Origin: Branchiostoma floridae
Taxonomy: Eukaryota; Chordata; Leptocardii; Amphioxiformes; Branchiostomatidae
Direction: 5' to 3'
Length of the DNA: 64,000 bases
Assembly (NCBI RefSeq): GCF_000003815.2
Contig: NC_049995.1
Span: 12,877,436-12,941,435, forward strand
The notes under the pieces were generated by a model. It was not told where the DNA came from, ran no database searches, and was given only the letters and a program-made list of their open reading frames with translations. The position numbers and the translations under genes were made by a program. Of this stretch, positions 44,086-55,981 are shown one piece after another. Within the stretch, counting starts at the first letter, position 1. Every line of letters starts with the position of its first letter.

Positions 44086-46748
44086 CACACCACACAAACA
44101 CACTGATTACAGACTTGAAGTGGGTTCACACTTGCGTCTACATAAAAGTCCGGGAGGTCTGTGTGGATGTCTTAGCCTCTACCAGGCTCCAAACATCACT
44201 GGAAAAGTAGTACAAATTCACGTCTTGGTCCCTAACCCAGTATTCCCGGGTAGTGGGGGTACTAGTACTTAATTTTGGCGCTGTGAATCAGGTTCCTCCT
44301 GCACATCATGACTTGGCTTTTATAGCTCTGCAAATCAAGAAGAATATTTTTGGGAGCGACCGTTGTGTCTTTCTCTAGCTGGCATCAATTCTAATGGTAT
44401 TTCATGCATTCCTCATTATGTGATTGCGTTGGGAGACATACGAGATTGGTGCGACATACGAGTATGTTATCAGATACCCCAAGCCATTGAAAACCAAAAC
44501 AAAAAAAAGCATCTATATGAGTAAATGTGTGAATGATTTTAGATGTCAACATTTGCAATGTTGCAGTGATTCTGTCGACCGTTGTATTTGAAGTTGTAAT
44601 TTTGTTTGTGTTAAAACTGCCCAAAACCAAATAATGCTCTTATTTTATCTTTAAATATTAATGATTATTGGTCCCTTGAGGTATGCTCAGTAAACGTTCA
44701 ACATGATTTTGAGAAATCCTTGAGAACATTTTGATCATCTGCATTTTCTTTTCTGTTAAATGTAGAGGCCACAGGGCACGAGGCGGAATATGAGAGGTTT
44801 ATAAAAATAATTAGTATAACGTTACATGTAATGTAAAATCATTCTTTATTCATAGTAAAGAAATGTACACAGAGCCCAGGACACGATGGTCATTGCTGGC
44901 CAAACATGCAGGGGGACATAAGACATAGGACATAACATAAATAGTATTGCACATTGTGGGTATTGCTTATCATTACTTTAAAAACATTGTATTCAGTTTA
45001 GTTCGGTTTTAATTTGTCTAAATTTGATTTAAAATCACAACTGTTACATTATTAGCCCAATAAAACTCAACAACGCAACAAAAGTCCAATAAAAATGCCA
45101 CCAAAATACATTCAACTATCTACCATGGTGATGTCTATAGTTATGCTTTAAAGGCTTATGATAGGATTATCCAAGGCAAACTGCGAAAATCGGATACTAA
45201 ATAGATTTAGAACCGTGACTAGGTTGTTTGGCACTTTCACCCCCACAACCTCAATGGTATAGTCGACTAGCAGGCTGACTTTCCTATTCTGTATTGTGCC
45301 TCTCAAATTTTCTTGACAATTTATTGCAAATGATGCTAATTAAACTTAATTTCGTCAATTTTTTTGTTACAGTGTGAAAATTTTTTTTGCACAAATAATA
45401 CTGATGTTACTTGTACTTTATGTCGTACTTTTTACATAGATATTGTAGGCACTACTTATAAAATACCTTGAACAGCTCCCTCTTTCGAGGCCCCAAGGTC
45501 ATGCGGAATGTGGTTCCTCTAACCCACCGTTCGAGATTTTTTCGTTATGGTATCATGTCCTGTTGACAGCGTTTATTTTTGTCTTCTGAACACATTCCCA
45601 ACTCCTCACATTACTCAAGGTACGGAGAAGCCACAACAGCGTGAGTATAGCGTTATATTCCTGTTTATATGACGTCAAAAAGGTTAAACATTTAGTCTGT
45701 TCATATACTGTTCAAAACGTGTATCGTGCTTGCGTGTTCGTATTTTTCCATGACAAATTCTTTAAAGACATTATTTTCTCGTCAAAACAGATATGTAATG
45801 ATTATGTAACGATGTTTTAAGACGTGTGTCTGTGACCTTAGCTTGAACTCTGTGGGGCTAAAGCTACGATTAGCACTATACTGTACTAGAACTACTGTTG
45901 GTGAAGAGGGCGGGTGGAGGGGGTGGGGGGCGATAGTTCCAAAAATTGGCAAAGGCTTTTTTCCTTTGAGGCAGGATGTTCCTGTCAATAAGATTGTGGC
46001 ACTATTGATGTTCCTGTCAATAACGTTTGGTGTAACTGCTGTATAAGTATTCATTTTGTATCATTAACCGGGATGACCCCCTTTGCAAAAGCTTCTGAAA
46101 ATATCTTGTGATCTTTACCCTCACCCAAACCCTAACCTTCCGCATGCAAGAGGCTACAGTCGAACCGCAGGTCACCCTAGAACATGTTATTCTCTTTTTC
46201 TGCTAAGCAATTTGACCCTGTTGCATGTTTGTAAACAATTGCCTATTGTGCAGCAAAAAGACCTCAGATTAACATGTTTATAAATGGTTTATGCTGTTGC
46301 GTATTGGTCAAACCAGGACAAACCGCGGTCTGGTGCACAACCTGCCTTAGACTCGTTAGAGAAGGCTGCGCAGAATGGATGTGAATAGAGCACTGCGGTT
46401 CGTCGGCTAATCTATTCGTTGGAAGAATGTGTAATATGTTGATTGTTTTCTCTTGGAAAAAAAATTAATGCTATCTAAGCATCAAAATCAAACCATGTTA
46501 AAGAGTACTCTTCTAAAGAAAAAATTCATCATAATTTCTGTATGATAAGTAGCATATGAGCCAGTTGTTATAGTGATAAATTAAATATTTCTGCAATATG
46601 AAACAAACAAAACAATCCACAAAGTAAAAAGATCATAACTTGTTTGTTTAATTTTCTATTAAACAGGCAAAGGTGACAAGTCAAAGGTCACACAGGGTCA
46701 TAGGTCACGTGAGAGGTCAGACATGATAGGCTGTTGGCTCGAGTGGAG

Positions 46749-47684
46749 ATGAGCGGAGAATCGTCACAGCAGGAGACCGGCTTTGTCTACGATGCGGCCA
46801 GACTGCGGATCGAGAATGGGTGGAACAAGCCGCACAACATCTACGGCAAGGACGATATGCAGGGGTTCGTGTGCGGGTGGGGGGCGGCCGTCATCAACAC
46901 CGTCGTCACGTTTCCCGTCAACAAGCTCATGTTCCGACAGCAGCTGCACGGGATGCGGCTCCACAAGGCGTTCAAACAGATGCAATCGGAAGGGCTGCGA
47001 CACCTGTACCGGGGGTTACTCCCACCCTTCCTACAGAAAACATTCTCCCTGTCACTGATGTTTGGTCTGTACGATGTGTACGGGAAGCTTCTAACCCACA
47101 CGTTTCCCAACACACAGAAACCCATCGTACAGGCTATCGCTGGCATGGGCGCCGGGTTTTCCGAGGCAATACTGACGCCGTTCGAACGTCTCCAAACGTT
47201 GCTACAAGACCACAGATACCACAGTCACTTCAACAACACGTTTGATGCCTTCAAGACTGTCCGAACGTACGGATTCTCCGAGTACTATCGCGGAGTTTCG
47301 GTGATTTTGCTTCGTAACGGTTTCAGTAACGCCGTCTTCTTTAACTTTAGAGGGGTGATCAAAGACGCCCTCCCCACCACAGAAGGCCAGATGGGCAACT
47401 TTTTCGAAGACTTTGTCAGCGGAGCCGTGCTAGGCGCGCTCCTCAGCACTCTGTTTTTCCCGATGAACGTGACGAAGACCGCCATGCAGGCGAGACTCGG
47501 CGGGGAGTTTATCAACCCCGCTAAGATGTTTCTGATCGTGTACGAGACGCGAGGACGGAACTGGAAGAAGATGTTTCGCGGCGTCCACCTGAGCTACTCG
47601 CGCGCGATGATATCGTGGGGGATCATCAACGCTTCCTACGAGCTGCTGAGGACGTTGTTGTTTCCACAGAGCAAAAAAGTCTGA
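46749..47684 (+). CDS. SLC25A51: mitochondrial NAD+ transporter SLC25A51
   Basis: The 311-residue, intronless frame encodes a mitochondrial carrier of the inner membrane. Its vertebrate orthologue (formerly MCART1) imports NAD+ into the matrix. Three carrier repeats are visible. Repeat 1 has the atypical PVNKLMFRQQL (residues 56-66), repeat 2 TPFERLQTLLQD (143-154), and repeat 3 FPMNVTKTAMQ (237-247). These degenerate Px[D/E]xx[K/R] signatures, and the words LYRGLLPP and ISWGIINASYE, are characteristic of SLC25A51/52. The glutamate in TPFER corresponds to a residue described as needed for transport in the human protein. The start chosen is ATG at 46749; the frame stays open five codons further up but with no other ATG. 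A single coding exon is also the vertebrate arrangement. Upstream and downstream genes are unrelated. Confidence 0.95.
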   Translation: MSGESSQQETGFVYDAARLRIENGWNKPHNIYGKDDMQGFVCGWGAAVINTVVTFPVNKLMFRQQLHGMRLHKAFKQMQSEGLRHLYRGLLPPFLQKTFSLSLMFGLYDVYGKLLTHTFPNTQKPIVQAIAGMGAGFSEAILTPFERLQTLLQDHRYHSHFNNTFDAFKTVRTYGFSEYYRGVSVILLRNGFSNAVFFNFRGVIKDALPTTEGQMGNFFEDFVSGAVLGALLSTLFFPMNVTKTAMQARLGGEFINPAKMFLIVYETRGRNWKKMFRGVHLSYSRAMISWGIINASYELLRTLLFPQSKKV

Positions 47685-47685
47685 A

Positions 47686-47773
47686 TTTTAACCCTCACAC
47701 AGCCAACATAGGCTCCAACTGGTACACCTGTGATACATACATACAGCCCATAGAATTAGGAGGGTTAAAAGTT
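47686..47773. mobile_element. small foldback in SLC25A51 3' flank
   Basis: TTTTAACCCTC right after the stop codon is inverted as GAGGGTTAAAAG at about 47761. It could be a short MITE or a transcript-end hairpin. Confidence 0.5.
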
Positions 47774-48974
47774 TCCCCATTCCACTGTTAATAACAGTGT
47801 ACATTGTATGTCGATGAAGATTGGACATCCAGCATCATGTAATAAGATATACCAAAAAGTTACTCAAGCAACTGGATATGATTTTGTACATTGTATGTCA
47901 GCATTATGTATAGAAACCTTGGTGCTTTCCTTAGTTGTAAATAACTGCTGGGTGCTGGCTAAATCTTATTGCTTGCTTATAATACATGTAGGTAGCAAGC
48001 AAAAAGATTGAGAAAGCTAATACTACAGAGGATGGCACCTAGACTATGCCAATAGATGGATTGTCCCATCCCAGTACCTGAGAAACTGATATTTGGTAGA
48101 AATTTGTTACTACAATGTTGATGTATCCAACTGATTACCCTGTAGCAGGGCTCTCTCTAGCTGGACATCTAACTTGTTATTATAATAATTACCAGTACTG
48201 TATCCAAGGATGTACTTCCTTGCCATATCAAAACTCTTTGCTGAGTGCTAAAGGTGGGAGAAACCTATAGCCGTATAGGAAAGAAACCCTAAGCCCAAAG
48301 AAAACTTACCGTCAGAAATGCTATTTTCTGCTCTGTGAGTGGGCAAATTTCATATGGCTTAATCTTACTTTTGCAAAAGGTTTATGGTATTGACACAGTA
48401 AGATTTCCCCCATCGATATTGACTGAATGCTTGAAATGCATTGAAACCATGCTGAGAAATTTTGTCTATGGATGGAAGACGGACACGGGAGCCTTGCCAT
48501 ATGATTATCCATAATACCCAATAGCTGTTGTATAGAAAGTATTAAGCATTCTGTGAACCCACAGTTCTGTGCTGGTGTAATCTTACAAATACAATGGACT
48601 ATATTTATATTCATTGTAAAAATATGATAGGACCACGCCAATCTACTTTGTCGGCTCTTAGATTGAAAAAAAAAGAAGGATTGATGAGTATGAACCGGAA
48701 GAGCCATAGAAAAGCAATCAGTTTAAGAGAAAAATCTCAATGGTTCAATTTTCTTCGTAAGTTTTCCAGCCCTCATTTCCATCTTGTCCTTTTTATCCAA
48801 ACGAGCAATTTTCAAATAATAATAAGTTACATGTATTTACCAGAGTGTTCTTTTGAAATTGGTGATTTGTCCAAACGACCAAAGTGAAAGAAAAGTGCTA
48901 TACCCCAGTGAAAACTAGACTTAGTATAATCAGGTTGGTGCATTGCTGACAGAATATCTGCTTTATTTTTATCA

Positions 48975-49285
48975 ACATTTGGTGACTGTCTGTCATTTTC
49001 CTCAGGGCAATTCAGACCACTGCCACAGATGTGGTCACAAAACGTAAAGTATTTAGCAGTATATGTATGTGCTAAAATATGTATGATTTGATACATATCC
49101 TGTCTTTGTTAATGCTATGCTTGCAACACAGTCCCAAATGTAAAGGAGTGTAATGTGTACATAACAGTTGTCAATTCACAGTAGCCAATGATTGTATATT
49201 ATGTAAATATTTACGCATGGTGACCACATCTGTAGCAGCGACACCTATCAGTACAAAGGAAGATGACAGACAGTCATTGAAACGT
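48975..49285. mobile_element. foldback element, GACTGTCTGTCAT arms
   Basis: GTGACTGTCTGTCATTTTCC, then CACAGATGTGGTCAC and GTAAAGTATTTA, are inverted as TAAATATTTACG, GTGACCACATCTGT and GATGACAGACAGTCAT. Confidence 0.8.
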
Positions 49286-51214
49286 CGATGGAAATAAAGC
49301 TGTGGCTGTTTAAGGTCAGAGAAGTCCTGTAACTGTACAGTGTAGTCCACCCAAGTGTTCCTAGGCAAATATATGTCTCAGGTTAGTTTGTGAAGTTAAT
49401 GTATTCAAAGCTGAATATTGTAATAGTATTGTACAGTACTAGTACAACTCCAAAATGTACAAACTATAAAGTCGTCGATCTACCGTTGCTTGTGCACAAT
49501 TGTGGGTTGATATTTAAGTATTGTACAGGTATGGCAACAAGAATACTACCATGGTTGAAGAGTCCATGTCGGGTACATAATATTTCTGGTGGTGAAGTTA
49601 ATGATAATTACTATCTGAAAGAAATGGATCAGAAGAATATCACAAATATGTATAGAGACATAGAAAGAAAGTTAATAAAAAGTGAAAATTGCATAGCTTG
49701 CTTAGGGCAACTAATAAAAGAATATTTAACCACCCACAGATAGCTGTTATATTATGTATATTTGCATCAGCTTTGTGCATCAAACGACTTTAGTATATGT
49801 GTCTTCTTGAACGAACAAATGAATAAGTTGAGAATTGAACATCTTGCCTGTATGAAATTCTTGATGGTCTTTGCACATATTTGCAATTTTGTCCATCTGA
49901 GTTTGATTGAAGATGTATACACCTATGGGTTACTACCTGTTCTGTTCTTCGTAAAGGTTTTGGCAGTCTAGAGCTGTAGTACAGTACATGTTATCATTCA
50001 AAACTGAGTCAACAAGGGTTCGTCACCCTCATACCTCCATGAAATTTTCAGACCTTTTGTAAGTTTCTTATTTCGTCTTCTCATTGTTGATATACAATTA
50101 AGGCCGTAATTAGCATAATGAATTTATGTTGGTGGTCTTCTCTAACAAATTAACTGTGAAAGTCCTTCCATAGTCAGAATTTGATTTGTACAACATAAAT
50201 TATGCAAATATACCACTATGTCCTTATAACAGCTGTCTGCCACCGAAAACCAAAACCCTGACATATATCCAGGACATCAGACACAAAAAACGGAAGGAAA
50301 GGCGATAATCGACCTTTACCTTTATACATACACATACATTATCGACTGGAGGTCGGGACCAAGCTAGTACATGTTTAACTCCACAGAGCCCTAGCTAACG
50401 TTCACAAAATCAATACCAGAGCTCGAGTCTCCAGTTAAAGTGAACGTAAAAGTTAAATTTCTACAATGTACCCGGCCACTTGGTTTCCATAGAAGAAAAG
50501 AAGAAACTCTTTCCTGCTTGGTTTGACAGCAACGTCCCGCAAATTGTACCCTTCGGTTAGTCAGCTTCTGAGCAAGGAGGTTGAAAGAGGGCTTCTTTCT
50601 TCTGTGACGGGGGGCGGCACAGACTTTCTGATACTTATGGCCCCCTCCTGCAAAAGTGGCGTGTTCCTGACGTCACTGCTGGAGATAGAGAGGGTCATTC
50701 TGTGAACAAGGTCGACGGAGTTTGACCGAAAATTTAGGGTAAGTCCCTATATTAATTTCAGTGTTGGAAAGAAAGTTTAGCAATTTCTATAATGTACTCT
50801 ACCAACACAGATGAACTTTCATGCTAAGGTTCTTTCAACCTCCTTGGTACAAGATACATCCTGTGCTTTGCGAAGTAACCTTTACCTTTAGTCAATATAG
50901 ACCTACACTTGCCAAATATTGCAATCAAACAAGAGGTATCAAAGATATGCTGGTCTTAAATATCCGGAAACACAAATAGACAGAGGGAGGAACCTTGGAA
51001 TTGACGTTGGCATTACCGGATGACTTTCCACTTACATTTTTTTTATCCAGAGCATACTGTAGTATATTTGCCCCTTCTGGGGCTGCTTTGTCCGATTTAC
51101 AGCATGTTTGAAAACTTTTATTTTATTGATGACCTTGAAATGTTCTATGATGTTTGGATACGGTTTCCGATACTGTATATGCTTTTGCAATTTACGGTAT
51201 ATATTTGCTATATT

Positions 51215-51334
51215 TCTATGTTTGCAGCTGCTTTGCACAATTTCCAGGATGGTTGAAAACCTTTTGTTTTTTGGAAACAGCTGAAAATTGATGCGCGCGT
51301 AGATGTCATCCATATAATCAAATCAACATGGCCT
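51215..51334. mobile_element. right end of an AGGCCA-terminus element
   Basis: About 120 bases match 43590-43705: GCAGCTGCTTTGCACAATTT, a TTTTTGGAAA word, GATGTCATCCATATAATC and ATCAACATGGCCT. No left terminus was found. Confidence 0.78.
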
Positions 51335-53198
51335 TATGAGTGTGTATTTATAAAAGGGGACAGACTCAGGGTCTGTCCAGCTCGGTTGTGACCAAGCAAT
51401 CGGGCAGTGCGCGCCCCCCGCACACACCCATGGCATGGAACACCTACCTGTTCAAAACAATACATCATTAAAATCATACAGACGGAGAAAAAGTTACATC
51501 TCTAACTTCAAAACATTATCTATGTCAGTTTCCAAAGTACTGTTCCGACATAGATTCATCATTTGTTGTAACATGTTCGAACATTGGTACAATATTGGAA
51601 CGAATTAATGTTGGACAATTCATCTTCCACTGCTTACGGAAAAGAGGTCAAACCCATCAAATAGCTTAGGTAGAAATAGATTTAGTTTAGACGTTATTCC
51701 CTTTTGATTTATCTATGAATATCATTTCCCTTCTTTGTTAAGTATGTTTATGTATACCACTACTACTTTACTTTGTATGCAATTAGCCCTCAGGCATGAA
51801 TTTGCAATAAAGATTATTAATATTCTGTGACTGGGTCAGTGGCCTAAGAAGAGGGCAATTAACACATCCGTGCTAAGTGCAGGAAATTATGTCTGATTGC
51901 CAGCTTCTCACAAATAAGCCACAAGTGTCTACTTAAGAAAATCTAAAAATACACGACCCAAACAAAGTACCTAGCTTAGCAGTTTTGTTAATGGGGGCAA
52001 TAAAAGTTTTTATGGAGGGAAAAATGACGCAAATTGTTGGAACATTGTCCAACAATAACAATAACGCATAGATGCTGTTCTAAATAAAAATTGTTCTGAA
52101 TAAAGAGATATTTGTACCGTTACTTTACCGATGTTTCGAACGTATAGAAGTAGGTTCAAACATGTTCAAACCTTTATGTTTACTACTAATAATTTGAACA
52201 ATTTAGAATTATAGTGACTGATATATTGCTTTACTTTAGATAGTTCAAACTTATTACAAACAGTATTCTAAATCCCTCACGATGAGTCGGCATGTACTTT
52301 ACATATCTACATGTGGGAATCATCTACGACCCGACACTTGTTCAAAGTTTGCAAGTGTTATTACCGGTACTGTAACTACGTAATAAGAAATATTAAGATA
52401 AGGGTTTATTTGGCCTGCAAACATAAGCCAAGGATATATGTATATGGGGCGTCGCGATACTGGTATTTCCTACTTAACAGGACCATACAAGCCGTGGCCT
52501 GGTTGAGAACCTGACACGTTTTGGAAGCGCGGATCTGAATAAAGTTGTTGAGCATCTTGATCTGCAGAGAATCTGTTTGCATCACCTATCTGTGAGGCCG
52601 TGGTTTCGTTGTATCGTCGCACATTCAAGGTAAGATCTCTTTCACGACTTTTTGCTCATCACGGTACGATTTGTTGGTCCAAACCGGTAGATGATATTCA
52701 AAGGATACATGAACAGACATGAATGACTCATAATTTGTCCTTTGCTTTTGGGTGAAATTTTTCACTGCAGGAGCCAGTGTTTCTGCCTACAGGTAATTTG
52801 ACGTGTGTAAATTGACCGCAATGCTTCATAGTCGTACAAAACAGCTGGACACATTTATGCTATGAATTGCAAACAAACAAACAAAAATACCGAAAAACAA
52901 CTCTGAATAGAATGCCGTGTGGGGGCAGTGGGCTGTCATCCACTGTATGTGAGTTCTAGGACGTCTTGGTAATGGTAAGCGGAGCCCATCCCTCTCCTCC
53001 CCAAACGAAGTCAAAATTGTGCAAAATTGTAAAACCGGTTATCAGAACGTCCTTGGTTGGATTGAGAAAATCCGTGTAAAGTAGCCTCATTCGCAGAATT
53101 GAAGCGGGGCTGGCTTTTATTTCATGTGTGTGTGTGTTGCTGGCTGGCTAGTTTCAAAGTTGGATAAGGTCCTCTAATGCCAGGAGAGGGAGTTTGTC

Positions 53199-53499
53199 GT
53201 GGAAGGTCAGAGTTACCAACCTAGGATTAATGTGTTCAAAAATTCGTACTTTCCCAGAACTATCTTGTTCTTGTACTTGGTGATAACTTGTTATTTACTA
53301 CTTGTTGTTACAGTAGGGGCATCTTCTCTTGGTAGTTTTAAAGAACGCTTGCAGATAGATGTGCAAAAGTTAGGGGTAACGAGTCGTTCGGTGTAATATA
53401 ACCAGCTGCTGCCGCGCCGCGTGCCTGCAAAGCTGGTGTGTTACGCCGAACGGCGGTTATACCGGCTATATAGATACAGATACAGATACAGATACAGAA
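53199..53499 (+). mobile_element. non-LTR retrotransposon 3' remnant
   Basis: The frame at 53199-53396 includes NVFKNSYFPRTI and later SLGSFKERLQ. These resemble the usual C-terminal end of CR1/L2/jockey-type reverse transcriptases (FKNSFFPRTI...SLxxFK), with the middle frameshifted. The 3' part has GTGTAATATAACCAGCTGC, a GTTACGCCGAAC word and an (ATACAG)n tail at 53472-53499. Related tails lie at 16100-16275 and 55630-55725. Confidence 0.75.
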
Positions 53500-54050
53500 G
53501 GTACGGTTTGCCTAGAAAGGTAGTTTCCCACGAAATGTGTTCCGCCTCGCGCCTCGAACTCTGCTTTATCTCGGTGAATTGGAAGCCCAATTAAAAACAC
53601 TCTTGGCGGCGAAACTACGTACCTTTCTAGGTAAACTCCACGGCCTTACACGGCAAACTCCCTTTCCCGGCAATAGAGTAGTCTCTACCATATTCCGCCC
53701 TGCCTGAATAGTAATAGGGGACTTGGCCAAGTTAGGTATAAAAGTCTAGTAGGAGTTAATTGGCCTTGGAGTGAGCTGTCCGACCGGCTGCAAAAGACTG
53801 ACTGAAATCCCATGGCAACTTATTTGTCCCTACCTTTTAGCCAAATTTTAGCCTGACTAAAATCGATTAATCACGCCCCTAGCGGCCGGCCCTGCGATCG
53901 GGGGGAAGGGGTCATTAAGCCCAGCCGACGAGAGCTTGTGTAAACACAGGCTAGCCAAATTCTTCTCTTTTATTTCATCCAGTTGACACGTCTGCTTGGA
54001 GACTAGCATTAGAGAACCTTAGCCAACTTCGAAACTAGCGAACCAGACTA

Positions 54051-54067
54051 CCCCCCCCCCCCCCCCA
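54051..54067. repeat. poly-C tract
   Basis: About 16 consecutive C residues, close to the assembly gap. Confidence 0.9.
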
Positions 54068-54094
54068 CCCAATGAAATGCACGTCATGCGAAGG

Positions 54095-54185
54095 AGGCTA
54101 CGTGCAAAGTACCTTTTCCAAGGGCACAAGATCGATAAGCTGTATATATACTAAGCATGGCGTGATTCTAACTCAGGAACATTCA
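54095..54185 (-). mobile_element. SINE fragment, minus strand
   Basis: Read on the minus strand, CTTGTGCCCTTGGAAAAGGT followed by ACTTTGCACGTAG matches the SINE domain seen at 34797-34830. The tRNA-like head side is degraded. Confidence 0.6.
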
Positions 54186-54242
54186 CAAGTATAGCTACCG
54201 GTACTTCAACAGATGACTCAAATAGAATGAGATAATACATGG

Positions 54243-54833
54243 NNNNNNNNNNNNNNNNNNNNNNNNNNNNNNNNNNNNNNNNNNNNNNNNNNNNNNNNNN
54301 NNNNNNNNNNNNNNNNNNNNNNNNNNNNNNNNNNNNNNNNNNNNNNNNNNNNNNNNNNNNNNNNNNNNNNNNNNNNNNNNNNNNNNNNNNNNNNNNNNNN
54401 NNNNNNNNNNNNNNNNNNNNNNNNNNNNNNNNNNNNNNNNNNNNNNNNNNNNNNNNNNNNNNNNNNNNNNNNNNNNNNNNNNNNNNNNNNNNNNNNNNNN
54501 NNNNNNNNNNNNNNNNNNNNNNNNNNNNNNNNNNNNNNNNNNNNNNNNNNNNNNNNNNNNNNNNNNNNNNNNNNNNNNNNNNNNNNNNNNNNNNNNNNNN
54601 NNNNNNNNNNNNNNNNNNNNNNNNNNNNNNNNNNNNNNNNNNNNNNNNNNNNNNNNNNNNNNNNNNNNNNNNNNNNNNNNNNNNNNNNNNNNNNNNNNNN
54701 NNNNNNNNNNNNNNNNNNNNNNNNNNNNNNNNNNNNNNNNNNNNNNNNNNNNNNNNNNNNNNNNNNNNNNNNNNNNNNNNNNNNNNNNNNNNNNNNNNNN
54801 NNNNNNNNNNNNNNNNNNNNNNNNNNNNNNNNN
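54243..54833. other. assembly gap (591 N)
   Basis: An uninterrupted run of N. Open frames that cross it are artefacts. The sequence before the gap (AGCTACCGGTACTTCA and following) recurs at about 55408, so the gap lies in a duplicated region. Confidence 0.99.
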
Positions 54834-55129
54834 TAATTAGATTTGTTGTTGTATCTTTGTGGTCAGCCGTCATCAGCTTGAATAGACTGCCTAGGCTGGC
54901 CCAGTATAATGACTTGTTGTCATTTCCAATAAATAAAAAATAAATAAAAAAAAATAATAAAAAATTCGAAAATTTCACCAAAGAACTCGGTTCGCTTGCA
55001 ATGGCGGGCGTGGATTACGATCTATTTGATTTATAAAAGCCTGTGTTATACAACTAATTAAGAAGCCTGGGTGATACGGAATGTTATCACCTGGTCCGGA
55101 ACACCCGTATCGAACGTTATCGCAGCCCA

Positions 55130-55800
55130 GGTATGGCATAGAAAATGTTCTCTGGATGAGAATCTGCCGAATATTTGGTCTGAAAATTTGAACCTGGAAA
55201 TCTAGCTAGAATAATACATTCCTGTTGTGAATCCGTTTCTATTTAGAAACTGTTTCTGAACTCAATCATACTAACTTCTTGCTCAAAATTCTCAGAGCAT
55301 TTCAGCACATTTAGGCCCAAGTCATTAATTGTTATCTTTATCGTGCACGCATGACGTATAGAAGGCCCGGGCCATTCAGCTGTACAAATTGTGCAAATAA
55401 CGTTATAGCTACCGGTACTTCACCGGATGAACAAAATAGAATAAGATAATAGATGCTTAAGGTCAGATAAGAATGGTGGGTTGTTTGATATGCTAATAGG
55501 ATGATGTTTGTATATAAAGTGACGTGGTTTGCACTACTTATAGGGCCATAAATATTCTCTGGTTGAGAATCTGACGAACATTTGGTCTGAAAAACCTGTA
55601 TCTGTTTCAAATCAGTTACTTAGGTGTTAGGAAGTCCAGTGTAATATAACCAGCTGCTGCCGCGCCGTGTGCCTGCGAAGCAGGTTTGTTATGCAGAATG
55701 GCGATAATACCAGTTATTCAGATACAGAATCTGGTTCTGTTGACAACCTGGTTCTACTTTGAATTTGTTTCTAATTCTGAATCCATTCATACATCTTGCA
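55130..55800. repeat. tandem duplication of ~415 bases upstream of HSD3B
   Basis: TTCTCTGG(A/T)TGAGAATCTG and ACATTTGGTCTGAAAA-type text occurs near 55148 and 55556, with later matching TTTGTTTCTA/TCCGTTTCTA words. A retrotransposon-tail-like stretch (GTGTAATATAACCAGCTGC at 55641) lies in the second half. Confidence 0.65.
55630..55730 (+). mobile_element. non-LTR retrotransposon 3' tail fragment
   Basis: GTGTAATATAACCAGCTGC, CTGCCGCGCCGTGTGCC and a CAGATACAG end match the tail at 53387-53499, without an extended microsatellite. Confidence 0.7.
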
Positions 55801-55824
55801 CTGTTTTAACATTCTAGTAGCCCA

Positions 55825-55981
55825 ATGACCAAGACTGAAGGCCTAACGTACGTGGTGACAGGAGGATGCGGGTTTCTCGGCTCCAACATTGTGGACATGC
55901 TGGTCCAGAAGGGCACGAACATCTCGGAGATTCGGGTGGTCGACACTAAACTGGACAACTTCAAGTCACCAGAGAAAAAAG
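55825..55981 (+). CDS. HSD3B: HSD3B exon 1 (NAD-binding motif)
   Basis: ATG to a phase-1 donor (G|GTAGAT). It encodes the TGGCGFLG dinucleotide-binding loop and the IRVVDT strand. Confidence 0.9.

Larger units (their letters stand above)
35603..46748. other. EXT1 3' flank, repeats, no recognised gene
   Basis: The first part should include the EXT1 3' UTR; a candidate polyadenylation hexamer AATAAA lies at 37027 but is unproven. No protein family is recognisable in the short open frames on either strand. Besides the repeat entries, 35900-36700, 37920-39480, 44090-45780 and 45800-46740 show nothing identifiable. A TTTTCTATTAAACAG stretch at about 46651-46665 could be the acceptor of an SLC25A51 5' UTR intron. 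Confidence 0.6.
47685..55824. other. intergenic region, repeats and gap, no recognised gene
   Basis: No conserved coding sequence was found between SLC25A51 and HSD3B. The frames of up to 117 residues (for example 49390-49743) are AT-rich and lack recognisable domains. Stretches without assigned repeats include 48000-48970, 49290-51200 and 51340-53180. TTTTAACATTCTAG just before 55816 could be the acceptor of a 5' UTR intron of HSD3B. Confidence 0.6.

Noticed and set aside
46734-46748. Upstream TTG start for SLC25A51
   Set aside because: The frame is open but TTG is not a plausible start in an animal nuclear gene; ATG at 46749 is used.
46764-47515. Other-frame open frames overlapping SLC25A51
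   Set aside because: They are shadows of the GC-rich real frame and show no family resemblance.
49390-49743. 117-residue open frame as a gene
   Set aside because: It is AT-rich, starts without ATG context, has no recognisable domain and no splice or promoter support.
54151-54981. Long open frames across the run of N
   Set aside because: They consist almost entirely of unknown residues and exist only because N does not read as a stop.
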